This document shows, piece after piece, positions 54,074-61,906 of a stretch of 64,000 nt of DNA. Made by a program: the position numbers and the translations under genes. The notes under the pieces are model-generated. The model worked only from the letters and a program-made list of their open reading frames with translations, was not told where the DNA came from and did no database searches. The first letter of the stretch is position 1. Each line of letters begins with the position of its first letter. Source of the stretch: Mucilaginibacter kameinonensis (lineage in GTDB: Bacteria; Bacteroidota; Bacteroidia; Sphingobacteriales; Sphingobacteriaceae); NCBI RefSeq assembly GCF_003675385.1, contig NZ_RCWZ01000002.1, positions 310,001 through 374,000 of the forward strand. The letters run 5' to 3'.

Positions 54074-56491
54074 ATGCTTAAAAATTACCTGCTGGTTGCT
54101 TTCAGAAACCTATCCAAAAATAAAGCCTTCTCGGCTATCAATATAGTAGGATTGGCCATTGGTATGGCTGCATGCCTGCTCATATTGCAATACGTTAGCT
54201 TTGAGCTGAGCTATGACAATTTCCATGTTAAAAAAGATCGTGTATTCCGCATTAACCAGGATAGGTACAACAACGGTAAGTTAAGTACCCAATGGGCAGG
54301 TGGTGCTTTTGCCCCGGGCAACGCCTTTAAAACCGAACTTCCCGAAATTGAGGAGTACGTAAAAATTGTGGGAGCAGGCCAAACCATTGCTACCCACAAG
54401 GAGCAGAAAATGGTGATCCAGAATGTGTACTACGTAAGCGATGCCTTTTTCAAAACGTTCAGCTTCCCGCTATTAAACGGCGACCCAAACACAGCACTAA
54501 AAGAGCCAAACACAGCGGTAATTACCCAACAAATTGCCGATAAGCTTTTTCATGGCGTAAACCCGGTTGGCCAAACCCTGTACATCAATACAGATAAGCC
54601 GCTTAAAATTACGGGCGTGATGAATAACATGCCTGCCAATACGCACATGAATTTTGATATCATGCAATCATATGCTACGCTGCTGAAAGAAAATCCGCCT
54701 AATAAAGATTATAACATTGATAATGCCTGGCTAAACGACGGCTGTACAACGTACCTGCTGCTAAAGCCTGGTGTTGATCCGCGTAAGCTGGAAGCTAAGT
54801 TTATCCCGATTGTAAAAAAGGCTTATGATAAGTATCCCGGTTCGGGCGAGGGTGGCATTTATACCCTGCAGCCGGTTAAGGATATCCACCTGTACTCTAA
54901 CCGCATGCTGGAGTTTCAGCCCAATGGCGATGGCAAATCGGTGTACCTGCTGTTGGGTATCGCCATTTTCGTGATCGTCATAGCCTGGATCAATTATATT
55001 AACCTGGCTACTGCCCGTGGTATTGGCAGGGCTAAAGAGGTTGGTGTACGCAAAACCCTGGGCTCGGCAAAAGCGCAGCTCATTGCCCAGTTTATGTTGG
55101 AAGCCATGATGCTTAATGCCATGGCCATTGGGCTTGCTTTGCTCATCATTATGGCCTGCCTGCCGGCATTTGCCAGTATTTCGGGTATGCAGATGGGCTT
55201 TACGCTGTTTGCCAAACCGGCTTTCTGGCTGGCGGTATTGGGCATATTTGTGTTGGGCTCATTCTTCAGCGGGTTTTATCCGGCACTGGTGCTATCGGCC
55301 TTCAGACCGGTTGAAATAATGAAGGGCAAAATCCTGGCATCTCCGGGCGGAGTGGTGTTGCGTAAGGGTATGGTGGTATTCCAGTTTGCGGCATCTATAT
55401 TTTTGCTGATAGGCTCACTTACCGTATTCAAGCAGCTTAAATATATGCAGAGCCAAAAGTTAGGGGTAAGGATAGATCAGACTATTGTTATCAAAGCGCC
55501 GCTGACTAAGGTAGATTCGTTTTACCGCAGCATGAGTTCGTTCAAGCACGAATGCCTGGCGCAAAGTGCCGTTAAAAGCGTAACGGTATCAACCTCAATC
55601 CCCGGTCAGCCGGTTGGCTGGAATGCCGGCGGGATCAAACTTGTAGGTTCTGATCAAAGTACCAGTAAGCAATACCGCATTATTGGTGCCGATTATGATT
55701 ACCTCAACGCTTACAATATTAAGTTGATAGCCGGTCGTAAGTTTTCAAAAGCGTTTGGCGATGAGCCGCACAAGGTGGTATTTACCAAAAAAGGGGTGGA
55801 GCAATTAGGCTTTAGCAGGCCTGCCGACGCCCTGGGCAAACGCATTGACTTTTGGGGACAGGTTTATGAGATAATAGGCGTAGCCGATAACTTTCACCAG
55901 CAATCGTTACATGATGCTTACGATGCCATGATTTTCCGTTGTATCCCGGATGTGCGGGGCCCGGTGTCGGTAAAGGTGAGCACCACCAATATGCCACAAA
56001 CCATTGCCGACTTAAAGAAAACCTGGGCTGCCTTTTTCCCCGGCGATCAGTTTGATTATTTCTTTTTAGATCAGTTTTTCAATAAACAATACCAAACCGA
56101 CCAGCGCTTTGGGCAGGTGTTTGGCGTATTTACCGGCATAGCCATTTTTGTGGCCTGTTTAGGCTTGTTCGGCCTGGTATCATACACCATTGTGCAGCGC
56201 ACCAAAGAGATAGGTATCCGCAAGGTGTTGGGCGCATCGGTAAATAGTATCTTGGGCTTGCTGTATAAAGATTTTGCCCTACTGGTGGTAGTTTCCTTCG
56301 TGATATCGGCACCTATTGGCTGGTACGCCATTCACCAATGGTTGCAAACCTATGCCTTCAGGATGGATATTAACCCTTTCCTGTTTGTTATTCCATTTTT
56401 CCTGGTATTGCTGGTAGCCTTTGCAACGGTATCATTCCTGAGCGTAAAAGCAGCCTTAATGAACCCGGTAAAGAGTTTGAAAACGGAATAG
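54074..56491 (+). CDS. FtsX/MacB-type ABC transporter permease
   Basis: 805 aa. The N-terminal MLKNYLLVAFRNLSKNKAFS and the following membrane helix (GLAIGMAACLLILQYV) precede a MacB-like periplasmic domain, an FtsX block near residues 290-420 (TARGIGRAKEVGVRKTLGSA) and a second FtsX block at the C-terminus (VQRTKEIGIRKVLGASVNSI). The doubled FtsX layout of about 800 residues is common in Bacteroidota; these permeases pair with an ATPase encoded elsewhere. No ATPase or adaptor gene adjoins it. Confidence 0.92.
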   Translation: MLKNYLLVAFRNLSKNKAFSAINIVGLAIGMAACLLILQYVSFELSYDNFHVKKDRVFRINQDRYNNGKLSTQWAGGAFAPGNAFKTELPEIEEYVKIVGAGQTIATHKEQKMVIQNVYYVSDAFFKTFSFPLLNGDPNTALKEPNTAVITQQIADKLFHGVNPVGQTLYINTDKPLKITGVMNNMPANTHMNFDIMQSYATLLKENPPNKDYNIDNAWLNDGCTTYLLLKPGVDPRKLEAKFIPIVKKAYDKYPGSGEGGIYTLQPVKDIHLYSNRMLEFQPNGDGKSVYLLLGIAIFVIVIAWINYINLATARGIGRAKEVGVRKTLGSAKAQLIAQFMLEAMMLNAMAIGLALLIIMACLPAFASISGMQMGFTLFAKPAFWLAVLGIFVLGSFFSGFYPALVLSAFRPVEIMKGKILASPGGVVLRKGMVVFQFAASIFLLIGSLTVFKQLKYMQSQKLGVRIDQTIVIKAPLTKVDSFYRSMSSFKHECLAQSAVKSVTVSTSIPGQPVGWNAGGIKLVGSDQSTSKQYRIIGADYDYLNAYNIKLIAGRKFSKAFGDEPHKVVFTKKGVEQLGFSRPADALGKRIDFWGQVYEIIGVADNFHQQSLHDAYDAMIFRCIPDVRGPVSVKVSTTNMPQTIADLKKTWAAFFPGDQFDYFFLDQFFNKQYQTDQRFGQVFGVFTGIAIFVACLGLFGLVSYTIVQRTKEIGIRKVLGASVNSILGLLYKDFALLVVVSFVISAPIGWYAIHQWLQTYAFRMDINPFLFVIPFFLVLLVAFATVSFLSVKAALMNPVKSLKTE

Positions 56492-56563
56492 GGGAGGGAA
56501 GTCAAGAGGTCAGGATTTAAGAGGCAGGAATCAAGAGACAAGAAGCAATCTCTTCACCACCAC

Positions 56564-56656
56564 GTCATTGCGAGGTACGAAGCAATCGCACGGAGGCAGA
56601 GCGGTTAAGCAAATCCGCCCTGTACAGTTCGCGATTGCTTCGTGCCTCGCAATGAC
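56564..56656. repeat. D-family hairpin repeat
   Basis: The left arm GTCATTGCGAGGTACGAAGC and the right arm GCTTCGTGCCTCGCAATGAC pair over about 25 bp with one mismatch. Confidence 0.92.
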
Positions 56657-56780
56657 GTTTTTAGAGGATACAGCATGCGATTACCTACACGCCGCCGCTC
56701 GGCTCCGGCCGAGTGGCAACTATTTCACGGCCTCTGGCCGCCGTATATGGGTAGGCAAGTGTTAAAGGCATCATGTATTC

Positions 56781-56840
56781 CTGTCCGTCCGTTCCCTGGT
56801 GTCCAATACCCAAAAAGAACCTAAGGACATGCACGTCTTT
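56781..56840. repeat. Module A repeat, diverged
   Basis: CTGTCCGTCCGTTCCCTGGT and GTCCAATACCC, then GGACATGCACG; more diverged than the copies at 53486 and 59022. Confidence 0.7.
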
Positions 56841-56934
56841 TTGTCTGAACTCGAATTAAACGAATTATTGGAATTTATTGAATTTGCTAAGCATTCTGTA
56901 AATTCATTAATTCCATGAATTCCGGTTCAGACAA
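56841..56934. repeat. Module B inverted repeat
   Basis: One base different from the copy at 53547. Confidence 0.92.
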
Positions 56935-57030
56935 TTTTGCGTTAGGGATAGGAGCGGATACCGGCCTGTGGTTAAGGCCTGTGCAGTATGAGCGGATAGC
57001 CCGGCCGTCAGCTGACGGGAACGCCCATAT
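56935..57030. repeat. Module C repeat
   Basis: Near-identical to the copy at 53641. Confidence 0.9.
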
Positions 57031-57045
57031 TCCCTTCACCACGCC

Positions 57046-57138
57046 GTCATTGCGAGGTACGAAGCAATCGCACGGAGGCAGAGCGGTTATGCACCATCTC
57101 CCTGTACAGTTCGCGATTGCTTCGTGCCTCGCAATGAC
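57046..57138. repeat. D-family hairpin repeat
   Basis: GTCATTGCGAGGTACGAAGC to GTGCCTCGCAATGAC; 15 bp after module C, the same spacing class as at 53751. Confidence 0.9.
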
Positions 57139-57178
57139 GTGGTGGCGGTTGGTTGATATTAAAACCAAACATTTACAA

Positions 57179-57198
57179 TTGGCTGTTGGTTGGCTGTT
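57179..57198 (+). promoter_or_regulatory. Two 9-bp direct repeats ahead of the AraC gene
   Basis: TTGGCTGTT at 57179-57187 and 57190-57198, 11 bases apart, one helical turn, 34 bases before the ATG. Possible AraC-type half-sites. Confidence 0.4.
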
Positions 57199-57231
57199 TA
57201 CACAGTATCAACTAATTGCGTTATTTGCTTT

Positions 57232-58137
57232 ATGCCTGTTTTAACTGCACCCGAAAAAACTGTAATTCCAACCTTTGCCCTGCAACAAAAAGATGGGCAG
57301 GGCAGCACCATGATTGATGTGCGCGAGGCCGGCGGGCAATGTGGCGAGTTTAAGCTCGACCCTGCCTTTCTGCAACCTCACCGTAAGGATTATTACCTGT
57401 TTGTACTGATTAAAAGCGGAGCTAACCGCCACTGGATAGATTTTGTACCCTATACTGTAAAGCCCGATACCTTTTATTTTACCGTACCGCAGCAGGTGCA
57501 CCTTAAAGAGCACGCGGGCCCTACCGAGGGCCTGATGATGAGCTTTACCGACGAATTTTTGCAGTTGGAAGATAACCGCATACTCAAGCAACTTCCCATT
57601 ATTCAAAACCCAGCTGCAGCCCACGAAATACGGCTTAATCCTGCCGACCTGGTTTTTATTGAAGATACCATGCGCAAAATGCTGGTTGAGTTTAATGCCG
57701 ATGGTACCTGGCGCAACCAGATGCTTACCTCGTGGTTGCGGGTGCTGGTGATATACCTGAGCAGGCTGTATAGCGAGCAGTATAACGAAACCTGTGTTAC
57801 TTTAAACTATTGCCTGCTTAAAAGCTTTCAGGCGCTTATTGGCGAGCATTATGCCACCCAGCACGATGTTGCCGGCTATGCAGAACAGCTGAACCTTACA
57901 CCCGGTCACCTAACCGATGTTATTAAACAGCAAAGCGGCAAAACGGCCATCACCCACATTCACGACAGGCTTATTGTTGAGGCCAAACGCCGCCTGCTGC
58001 ATACCGGGTTATCGGTAAAACAAATTGCCGATGAGCTTGGCTTTGAGGATTCGGCGTACTTTAACCGCTTTTTTAAACGCCTTACCAGTACCACACCCAT
58101 AGCTTACAGAATGCAAATCCGGGAAATGTACAGTTAA
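57232..58137 (+). CDS. AraC-family transcriptional regulator
   Basis: 301 aa from the ATG at 57232, since the frame before it is not protein-like. The N-terminal cupin-like part (YYLFVLIKSGANRHWIDF) is the effector domain. The C-terminal double helix-turn-helix is typical: VAGYAEQLNLTPGHLTDVIK, and VKQIADELGFEDSAYFNRFFKR followed by TSTTPIAYR. The SDR gene follows 51 bp downstream and is the likely target. A direct repeat 34 bases upstream may serve autoregulation. Confidence 0.9.
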   Translation: MPVLTAPEKTVIPTFALQQKDGQGSTMIDVREAGGQCGEFKLDPAFLQPHRKDYYLFVLIKSGANRHWIDFVPYTVKPDTFYFTVPQQVHLKEHAGPTEGLMMSFTDEFLQLEDNRILKQLPIIQNPAAAHEIRLNPADLVFIEDTMRKMLVEFNADGTWRNQMLTSWLRVLVIYLSRLYSEQYNETCVTLNYCLLKSFQALIGEHYATQHDVAGYAEQLNLTPGHLTDVIKQQSGKTAITHIHDRLIVEAKRRLLHTGLSVKQIADELGFEDSAYFNRFFKRLTSTTPIAYRMQIREMYS

Positions 58138-58176
58138 TGCCCTGCTATGTGCAGCGGTATAAATAGCTGCCCTCCA

Positions 58177-58184
58177 TAGCTTTG
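58177..58184 (+). promoter_or_regulatory. Promoter -7 element of the SDR gene
   Basis: TAGCTTTG fits TAnnTTTG, only 4 bases before the ATG, which implies a leaderless or near-leaderless mRNA. A GCAGC-N10-GCTGC inverted repeat (58151-58170) lies just before it. Confidence 0.5.
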
Positions 58185-58188
58185 TGTT

Positions 58189-58914
58189 ATGGAAAAACAA
58201 ACAGTATTAATAACCGGTGCTAACAAGGGTATCGGTTTGGAAAGTGCCCGTCAGCTGGCTAAGGCCGGTTACTACATTTACCTGGGCAGTCGTGATCAGG
58301 ATAGGGGGCAAAAGGCTGTTGAGCAGCTTAAAGCCGAAGGGATAAACGATGTTGAACTATTGCTGATAGATGTTACCAGCGAGGCATCGGTACAAAAAGC
58401 TCATGATGAGCTGGCAGCTAAGATCAATCATCTGGATGTGCTGATCAATAACGCCGGTATCCCCGGTTCATTCCCGCAAAAGGCAGATACCGTAAGCGAT
58501 GATACCATGAAAGAGGTTTTTGAAGTAAACTTTTTCGGCGTTATCCGCACGGTGCGCATCTTTATCGATCTGGTTAAAAAATCGCCAAACCCCCGTATTG
58601 TTAATGTAACATCTGATCTGGGTTCGTTAACCTACCATAACGATCCTGAATGGGAGCACTACGAAATTAAATCGGCAGCTTACGGTCCGTCAAAAACAGC
58701 GCTTAACGCTTATACCGTTGCCCTGGCCTATGACCTAAAAGACCAGGTTAAGGTAAACATGGTAAACCCCGGCTACACCAACACCGAATTTAACGGCAAC
58801 CGTGGCCCCAAATCGGTAGAAGACGGCGCTGCACCAATAGTTAAATACGCCATGATAGGCACCGATGGCCCTACAGGCAAATTCTTCAGTGATTATGGCG
58901 AAAGCCCCTGGTAA
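58189..58914 (+). CDS. Short-chain dehydrogenase/reductase
   Basis: 241 aa. The NAD(P)-binding TGANKGIG motif is at the N-terminus, NNAG in the middle, and the catalytic Tyr/Lys pair is in AAYGPSKTALNAYT, with PGYTNTEF after it. A classical SDR acting on an alcohol or carbonyl; substrate unknown. Probably controlled by the AraC protein encoded upstream. Confidence 0.93.
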   Translation: MEKQTVLITGANKGIGLESARQLAKAGYYIYLGSRDQDRGQKAVEQLKAEGINDVELLLIDVTSEASVQKAHDELAAKINHLDVLINNAGIPGSFPQKADTVSDDTMKEVFEVNFFGVIRTVRIFIDLVKKSPNPRIVNVTSDLGSLTYHNDPEWEHYEIKSAAYGPSKTALNAYTVALAYDLKDQVKVNMVNPGYTNTEFNGNRGPKSVEDGAAPIVKYAMIGTDGPTGKFFSDYGESPW

Positions 58915-58980
58915 GATTTGAGAGTCAAGAAGTCAGGAATCAAGATTTAAGAGTCAGGAAGTAAGAAGCTTCACCCCGCC

Positions 58981-59011
58981 GTCATTGCGAGGCACGAAGC
59001 AATCGCACGGG
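58981..59011. repeat. D-family left arm only
   Basis: GTCATTGCGAGGCACGAAGC and the following CAATCGCACGG, with no right arm; module A starts just after it. Confidence 0.85.
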
Positions 59012-59021
59012 TTTTATTGGG

Positions 59022-59079
59022 GCGTCCGTCCGTAGCAGGGTGTCACTGTGCTTTTAAACAGAGGCAGACATGCACGTTT
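59022..59079. repeat. Module A repeat
   Basis: GCGTCCGTCCGTAGCAGGGT, GTCACTGTGCTTTTAAACA, then GACATGCACG. Confidence 0.8.
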
Positions 59080-59081
59080 TT

Positions 59082-59177
59082 TTGTCTGAACTCGAATTAA
59101 ACGAATTATTGGAATTTATTGAATTTGCTTATCGAATTCGATAAATTCTCCTAATTCAATAAATTCCGGTTCAGACA
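59082..59177. repeat. Module B inverted repeat
   Basis: TTGTCTGAACTCGAATT to CCGGTTCAGACA; not followed by module C. Confidence 0.9.
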
Positions 59178-59228
59178 TTATTGCAAAGACCACAACGACG
59201 TGCAGGTAAACTTTTCTGTTTAATATTA

Positions 59229-59260
59229 GTTGACAAAGTCAACCAAATTATTCAACTTTG
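59229..59260 (+). promoter_or_regulatory. MarR-type operator overlapping the promoter of the GNAT-MarR operon
   Basis: GTTGAC-AAA-GTCAAC (59229-59243) is a perfect palindrome. Its TTG (59230-59232) lies 20 bases before CAACTTTG (59253-59260), a one-mismatch TAnnTTTG. A repressor bound to the palindrome would therefore cover the -33 element. The MarR gene is second in the same operon. Confidence 0.6.
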
Positions 59261-59294
59261 TTATCAGAAACATTTTTTCATAAGTACACACATT

Positions 59295-59810
59295 ATGGAT
59301 ACGATATTAAAACCAGATCTGGCTTCTATAAAAATCAGAAACAAACTGCTCCCCGGCGATCTGGGCTACATTGCACACGTTCATGGCGATCTGTACGCCA
59401 AAGAATGCGGCTACGGGCTCGACTTTGAAGCTTACGTACTTCAGGGTTTAAAAGATTTTGCCCTTGAGTACGATACTGCTAAAGACAAAGTTTGGATCTG
59501 TGAGCATGAAAACAGGATCATCGGTTTCCTGGTTGCGCAACACCGCGGAGGTGATGTTTTGCAGTTTAGGTATTTCATTTTTTTGCCCCAATACCGCGGC
59601 ATAGGTTTGGGAAAAAAGCTGATGCAGGAATTTCTGGATTTCATGAAGCAGGGAGGCTACACCAGCGCCTATCTCTGGACAACCGAAGAACAACATTCGG
59701 CAATTGCTTTGTACACCAGGTACGGCTTTAAGCTTAGCGACGAAAAGCCATCAAACGCTTTTGGAAAAGAACTGGTGGAGCAACGGTACGATTTAGTGTT
59801 AGATAGGTAA
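59295..59810 (+). CDS. GNAT-family N-acetyltransferase
   Basis: 171 aa from the ATG at 59295; earlier starts cross the promoter and repeats. The acetyl-CoA motif A is FIFLPQYRGIGLGKKLMQEF, and motif B is SAIALYTRYGFK. It transfers an acetyl group from acetyl-CoA to an amine; substrate unknown. It is followed 6 bp later by a MarR gene. In many bacteria a MarR and a GNAT domain occur in a single fused protein; here they are separate, GNAT first. Confidence 0.92.
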   Translation: MDTILKPDLASIKIRNKLLPGDLGYIAHVHGDLYAKECGYGLDFEAYVLQGLKDFALEYDTAKDKVWICEHENRIIGFLVAQHRGGDVLQFRYFIFLPQYRGIGLGKKLMQEFLDFMKQGGYTSAYLWTTEEQHSAIALYTRYGFKLSDEKPSNAFGKELVEQRYDLVLDR

Positions 59811-59816
59811 GCAGAT

Positions 59817-60245
59817 ATGAGCACTCAAAAACATATTCAGGAGATACGAACGTTTAACCGTTTCTATACCGATTTGATTGGTTTGCTTGATAAACATTTG
59901 CTCAATAGCGATTACTCCCTTGCCGAAGCCCGCATACTTTATGAAATATTTACGGCAAAAGAGCTAAGCGCGTCAGACATCATTTACCGTTTAAGTATTG
60001 ATAAAGGCTACCTGAGCCGTATATTAAAAAAGTTTGAGAAGGAAGCCCTAATAGCCCGCAAACCCTCGGCAGATGACGCCCGTGTATCGCTGCTTTCGCT
60101 TACCGATGCCGGTTTGGAAGTTTTTAACGGGCTAAACGAGGCTTCTGAAAAACAAATCATGGCATTGATCTCCACCATGTCGGTTAAACAACTGGATGCG
60201 CTGATTGGGCACATGAAAGCCATAACCGGTTTGCTGGGGAAATAA
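59817..60245 (+). CDS. MarR-family transcriptional regulator
   Basis: 142 aa with the winged helix: LAEARILYEIFTAKELSASD, then IIYRLSIDKGYLSRILKKFE as recognition region and a wing DDARVSLLSLTDAG. Likely represses its own operon through the GTTGAC palindrome upstream of the GNAT gene. The ligand is unknown. Confidence 0.92.
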   Translation: MSTQKHIQEIRTFNRFYTDLIGLLDKHLLNSDYSLAEARILYEIFTAKELSASDIIYRLSIDKGYLSRILKKFEKEALIARKPSADDARVSLLSLTDAGLEVFNGLNEASEKQIMALISTMSVKQLDALIGHMKAITGLLGK

Positions 60246-60265
60246 GGCGGATGGGAGAGGGCGCT

Positions 60266-60320
60266 GTCGTCCGTCCGTAACAGTAAATCACTGTACTTGC
60301 AGACAGAGTAAGGACATGCA
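60266..60320. repeat. Module A repeat
   Basis: GTCGTCCGTCCGTAACAG with ATCACTGTACTTGCAGACA and GGACATGCAG. Confidence 0.82.
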
Positions 60321-60322
60321 GG

Positions 60323-60416
60323 TTGTCTGAACTCGAATTAAACGGATTATTGGAATTTATTGAAGTTGATAAGCATTCCGTAAATTCTTAAATTCTGAAA
60401 ATTCTGATTCAGACAA
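60323..60416. repeat. Module B inverted repeat, diverged
   Basis: TTGTCTGAACTCGAATT at left; right end CTGATTCAGACAA. The inner words have drifted. Confidence 0.82.
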
Positions 60417-60453
60417 TTTTTCGTTAGGGATAGGAGCGGATACCGGTTGGATG
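60417..60453. repeat. Truncated module C
   Basis: TTTTTCGTTAGGGATAGGAG and GCGGATACCGG, then broken off right at the stop of the WKNG-repeat gene. Confidence 0.7.
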
Positions 60454-61497
60454 TTAATGCTCTACAATGAGTATATCTGATGCTCCGGATGTGCCTTGCC
60501 CTGCTATATATACCGCTTCCTGATCTTTCCAATAGCCGGCGGTTCCGCCAAGGGACCCCGCTACATATAGGCTGTTATTATAGTAACATGCTGTGCCCGA
60601 ACCGGTATAAGTATCGGCGTGTACCGAATTTGATGCCAGAGTAACACCATTTTTCCAGTATAAATAGTGAAACATATTAACATTAAAATATGAATCGGTA
60701 TTTACATCAGTAGCCCCTACATACACATCTTTACCATTAACAGCTATACCCGTAACGTACGCGGTATTAAAATACGGAGCATTAGGATTAATCAGTGAAT
60801 CGGCAACACCCTGGTTTTTCCACACAAGGGCCGTATTATATTTAGAACCCAGGCCAGAGCCAGCCACATAAACATCATTGCCCTGAATAGCAATAACATC
60901 TGCTTCGGCACGCTTGCCATTTGACAGCTGAATTGGATTGCCGTTTTTCCATAAAATGGCATCACGAATTACATTGCTGCGTTGTATATAACCCGCTACA
61001 TACAGGTCATTACCGTGTAAGGCCATGCTACCCGAGCCGGCATTTTGACTGCCGTCGGTCAATTCTTTTTTTAGCCCATTTTTCCAGACAGTTGGCTTGT
61101 ATACACCATAAGTGCCATTGAAAAAGGCAACGTCGGCAAGTATGTATATGTCATTACCACTAACAACCAAATCCTTTGGGTAGGATATTTCACTTGCGTC
61201 TTCTTCATATATGGTTACGCCGTTTTTCCAGCACATAAAAGCGGGGCCTTTGGGGTGGGATATCCGGCCTAAGGTATAAACATCATTACCCTGCACAATT
61301 ATAGATACCAACGCAGAGTATTGCCCCGCCGAGCTGATCTTTACCATTTCGCCGTTTTTCCAATATGCGGCTTCACTATTGAAAGATCCGGCTAAGTAAA
61401 TATCCGTTACCTTAGGTTTGCTGGGTTTATCATCTTCTTTTTTGCAGGAGGCTACAATAAAAAGAAGCATGAAAAGAAATAAGGTGTTAGGTTTCAT
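60454..61497 (-). CDS. Lipoprotein with WKNG repeats, probably a beta-propeller
   Basis: 347 aa with a lipobox (IVASC). About seven repeats of 40-45 residues, each with a WKNG or close variant (AYWKNGEMVKI, FMCWKNGVTIY, TVWKNGLKKEL, ILWKNGNPIQL, LVWKNQGVADS, YWKNGVTLAS, GYWKDQEAVY) and a V(Q/S)GNDVYV-type turn between them. This is a repeat rhythm expected of a beta-propeller. No catalytic motif. Function unknown; probably on the cell surface. It has no obvious partner gene. Confidence 0.72.
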   Translation of the reverse strand: MKPNTLFLFMLLFIVASCKKEDDKPSKPKVTDIYLAGSFNSEAAYWKNGEMVKISSAGQYSALVSIIVQGNDVYTLGRISHPKGPAFMCWKNGVTIYEEDASEISYPKDLVVSGNDIYILADVAFFNGTYGVYKPTVWKNGLKKELTDGSQNAGSGSMALHGNDLYVAGYIQRSNVIRDAILWKNGNPIQLSNGKRAEADVIAIQGNDVYVAGSGLGSKYNTALVWKNQGVADSLINPNAPYFNTAYVTGIAVNGKDVYVGATDVNTDSYFNVNMFHYLYWKNGVTLASNSVHADTYTGSGTACYYNNSLYVAGSLGGTAGYWKDQEAVYIAGQGTSGASDILIVEH

Positions 61498-61739
61498 TTG
61501 ATGAAATTAATTTGCAGGTATTATTTGTACAGTACCGGCTTAAAATACATATTTCATATCAATAAAAATCGCATATCAACGCTTTTTATCACGGTGGGGT
61601 TTAACTCTCATGGGTTGATTACCGGCATGAGTATCAGAAACAAGGCAAATCCAGCCTGTGCCCGTCTGTCTCCCTGTGCCCAAGTCTTTCTAAACTGTCA
61701 GGACAACACACCCGGATCAAGCAATCCATCCATCACCCC

Positions 61740-61832
61740 GTCATTGCGAGGCACGAAGCAATCGCACGGAAGCCGAGCGGCTATGCACATCCGCCCTGTA
61801 CAGTTCGCGATTGCTTCGTACCTCGCAATGAC
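61740..61832. repeat. D-family hairpin repeat
   Basis: GTCATTGCGAGGCACGAAGC to ACCTCGCAATGAC. Confidence 0.9.
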
Positions 61833-61870
61833 GTGGGGCAATCTCGCAATGACGTGAGGGAGAACAAACA

Positions 61871-61906
61871 AAAAAACGCCCTCCGGTTATCCGAAGGGCG
61901 TTTTTA
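61871..61906 (-). terminator. Terminator of the pfkA-gap operon
   Basis: AAAAACGCCCTCCGG pairs with CCGAAGGGCGTTTTT; T-run on the minus strand, 20 bp after the gap stop. Confidence 0.9.

Larger units (their letters stand above)
56492..57231. other. 740-bp gap: D, then A-B-C-D block
   Basis: D 56564-56656; a GC-rich stretch with CTCGG/CCGAG and CGGCC/GGCCG words (about 56690-56745); A 56781-56840; B 56841-56934; C 56935-57030; D 57046-57138; then the AraC promoter area with two direct repeats. No gene seen. Confidence 0.7.
58915..59294. other. 380-bp gap: partial D, A-B modules and the GNAT promoter
   Basis: One-armed GAATCAAG-type words (58916-58970), a truncated D (58981-59011), module A (59022-59079), B (59082-59177), then the operator/promoter (59229-59260) and the GNAT start. 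No gene seen. Confidence 0.7.

Noticed and set aside
56915..57244. 109-residue frame through modules C and D
   Set aside because: Same peptide appears wherever module C occurs (SGSDNFALGIGADTGLW), so it reflects repeat DNA.
4332..61832. CRISPR array interpretation of the D copies
   Set aside because: Copies are dispersed by hundreds to thousands of bases, have no regular spacers and no cas genes are present.
61842..61855. Extra D copy after the one at 61740
   Set aside because: Only CTCGCAATGACGTG is present, too short to call a copy.
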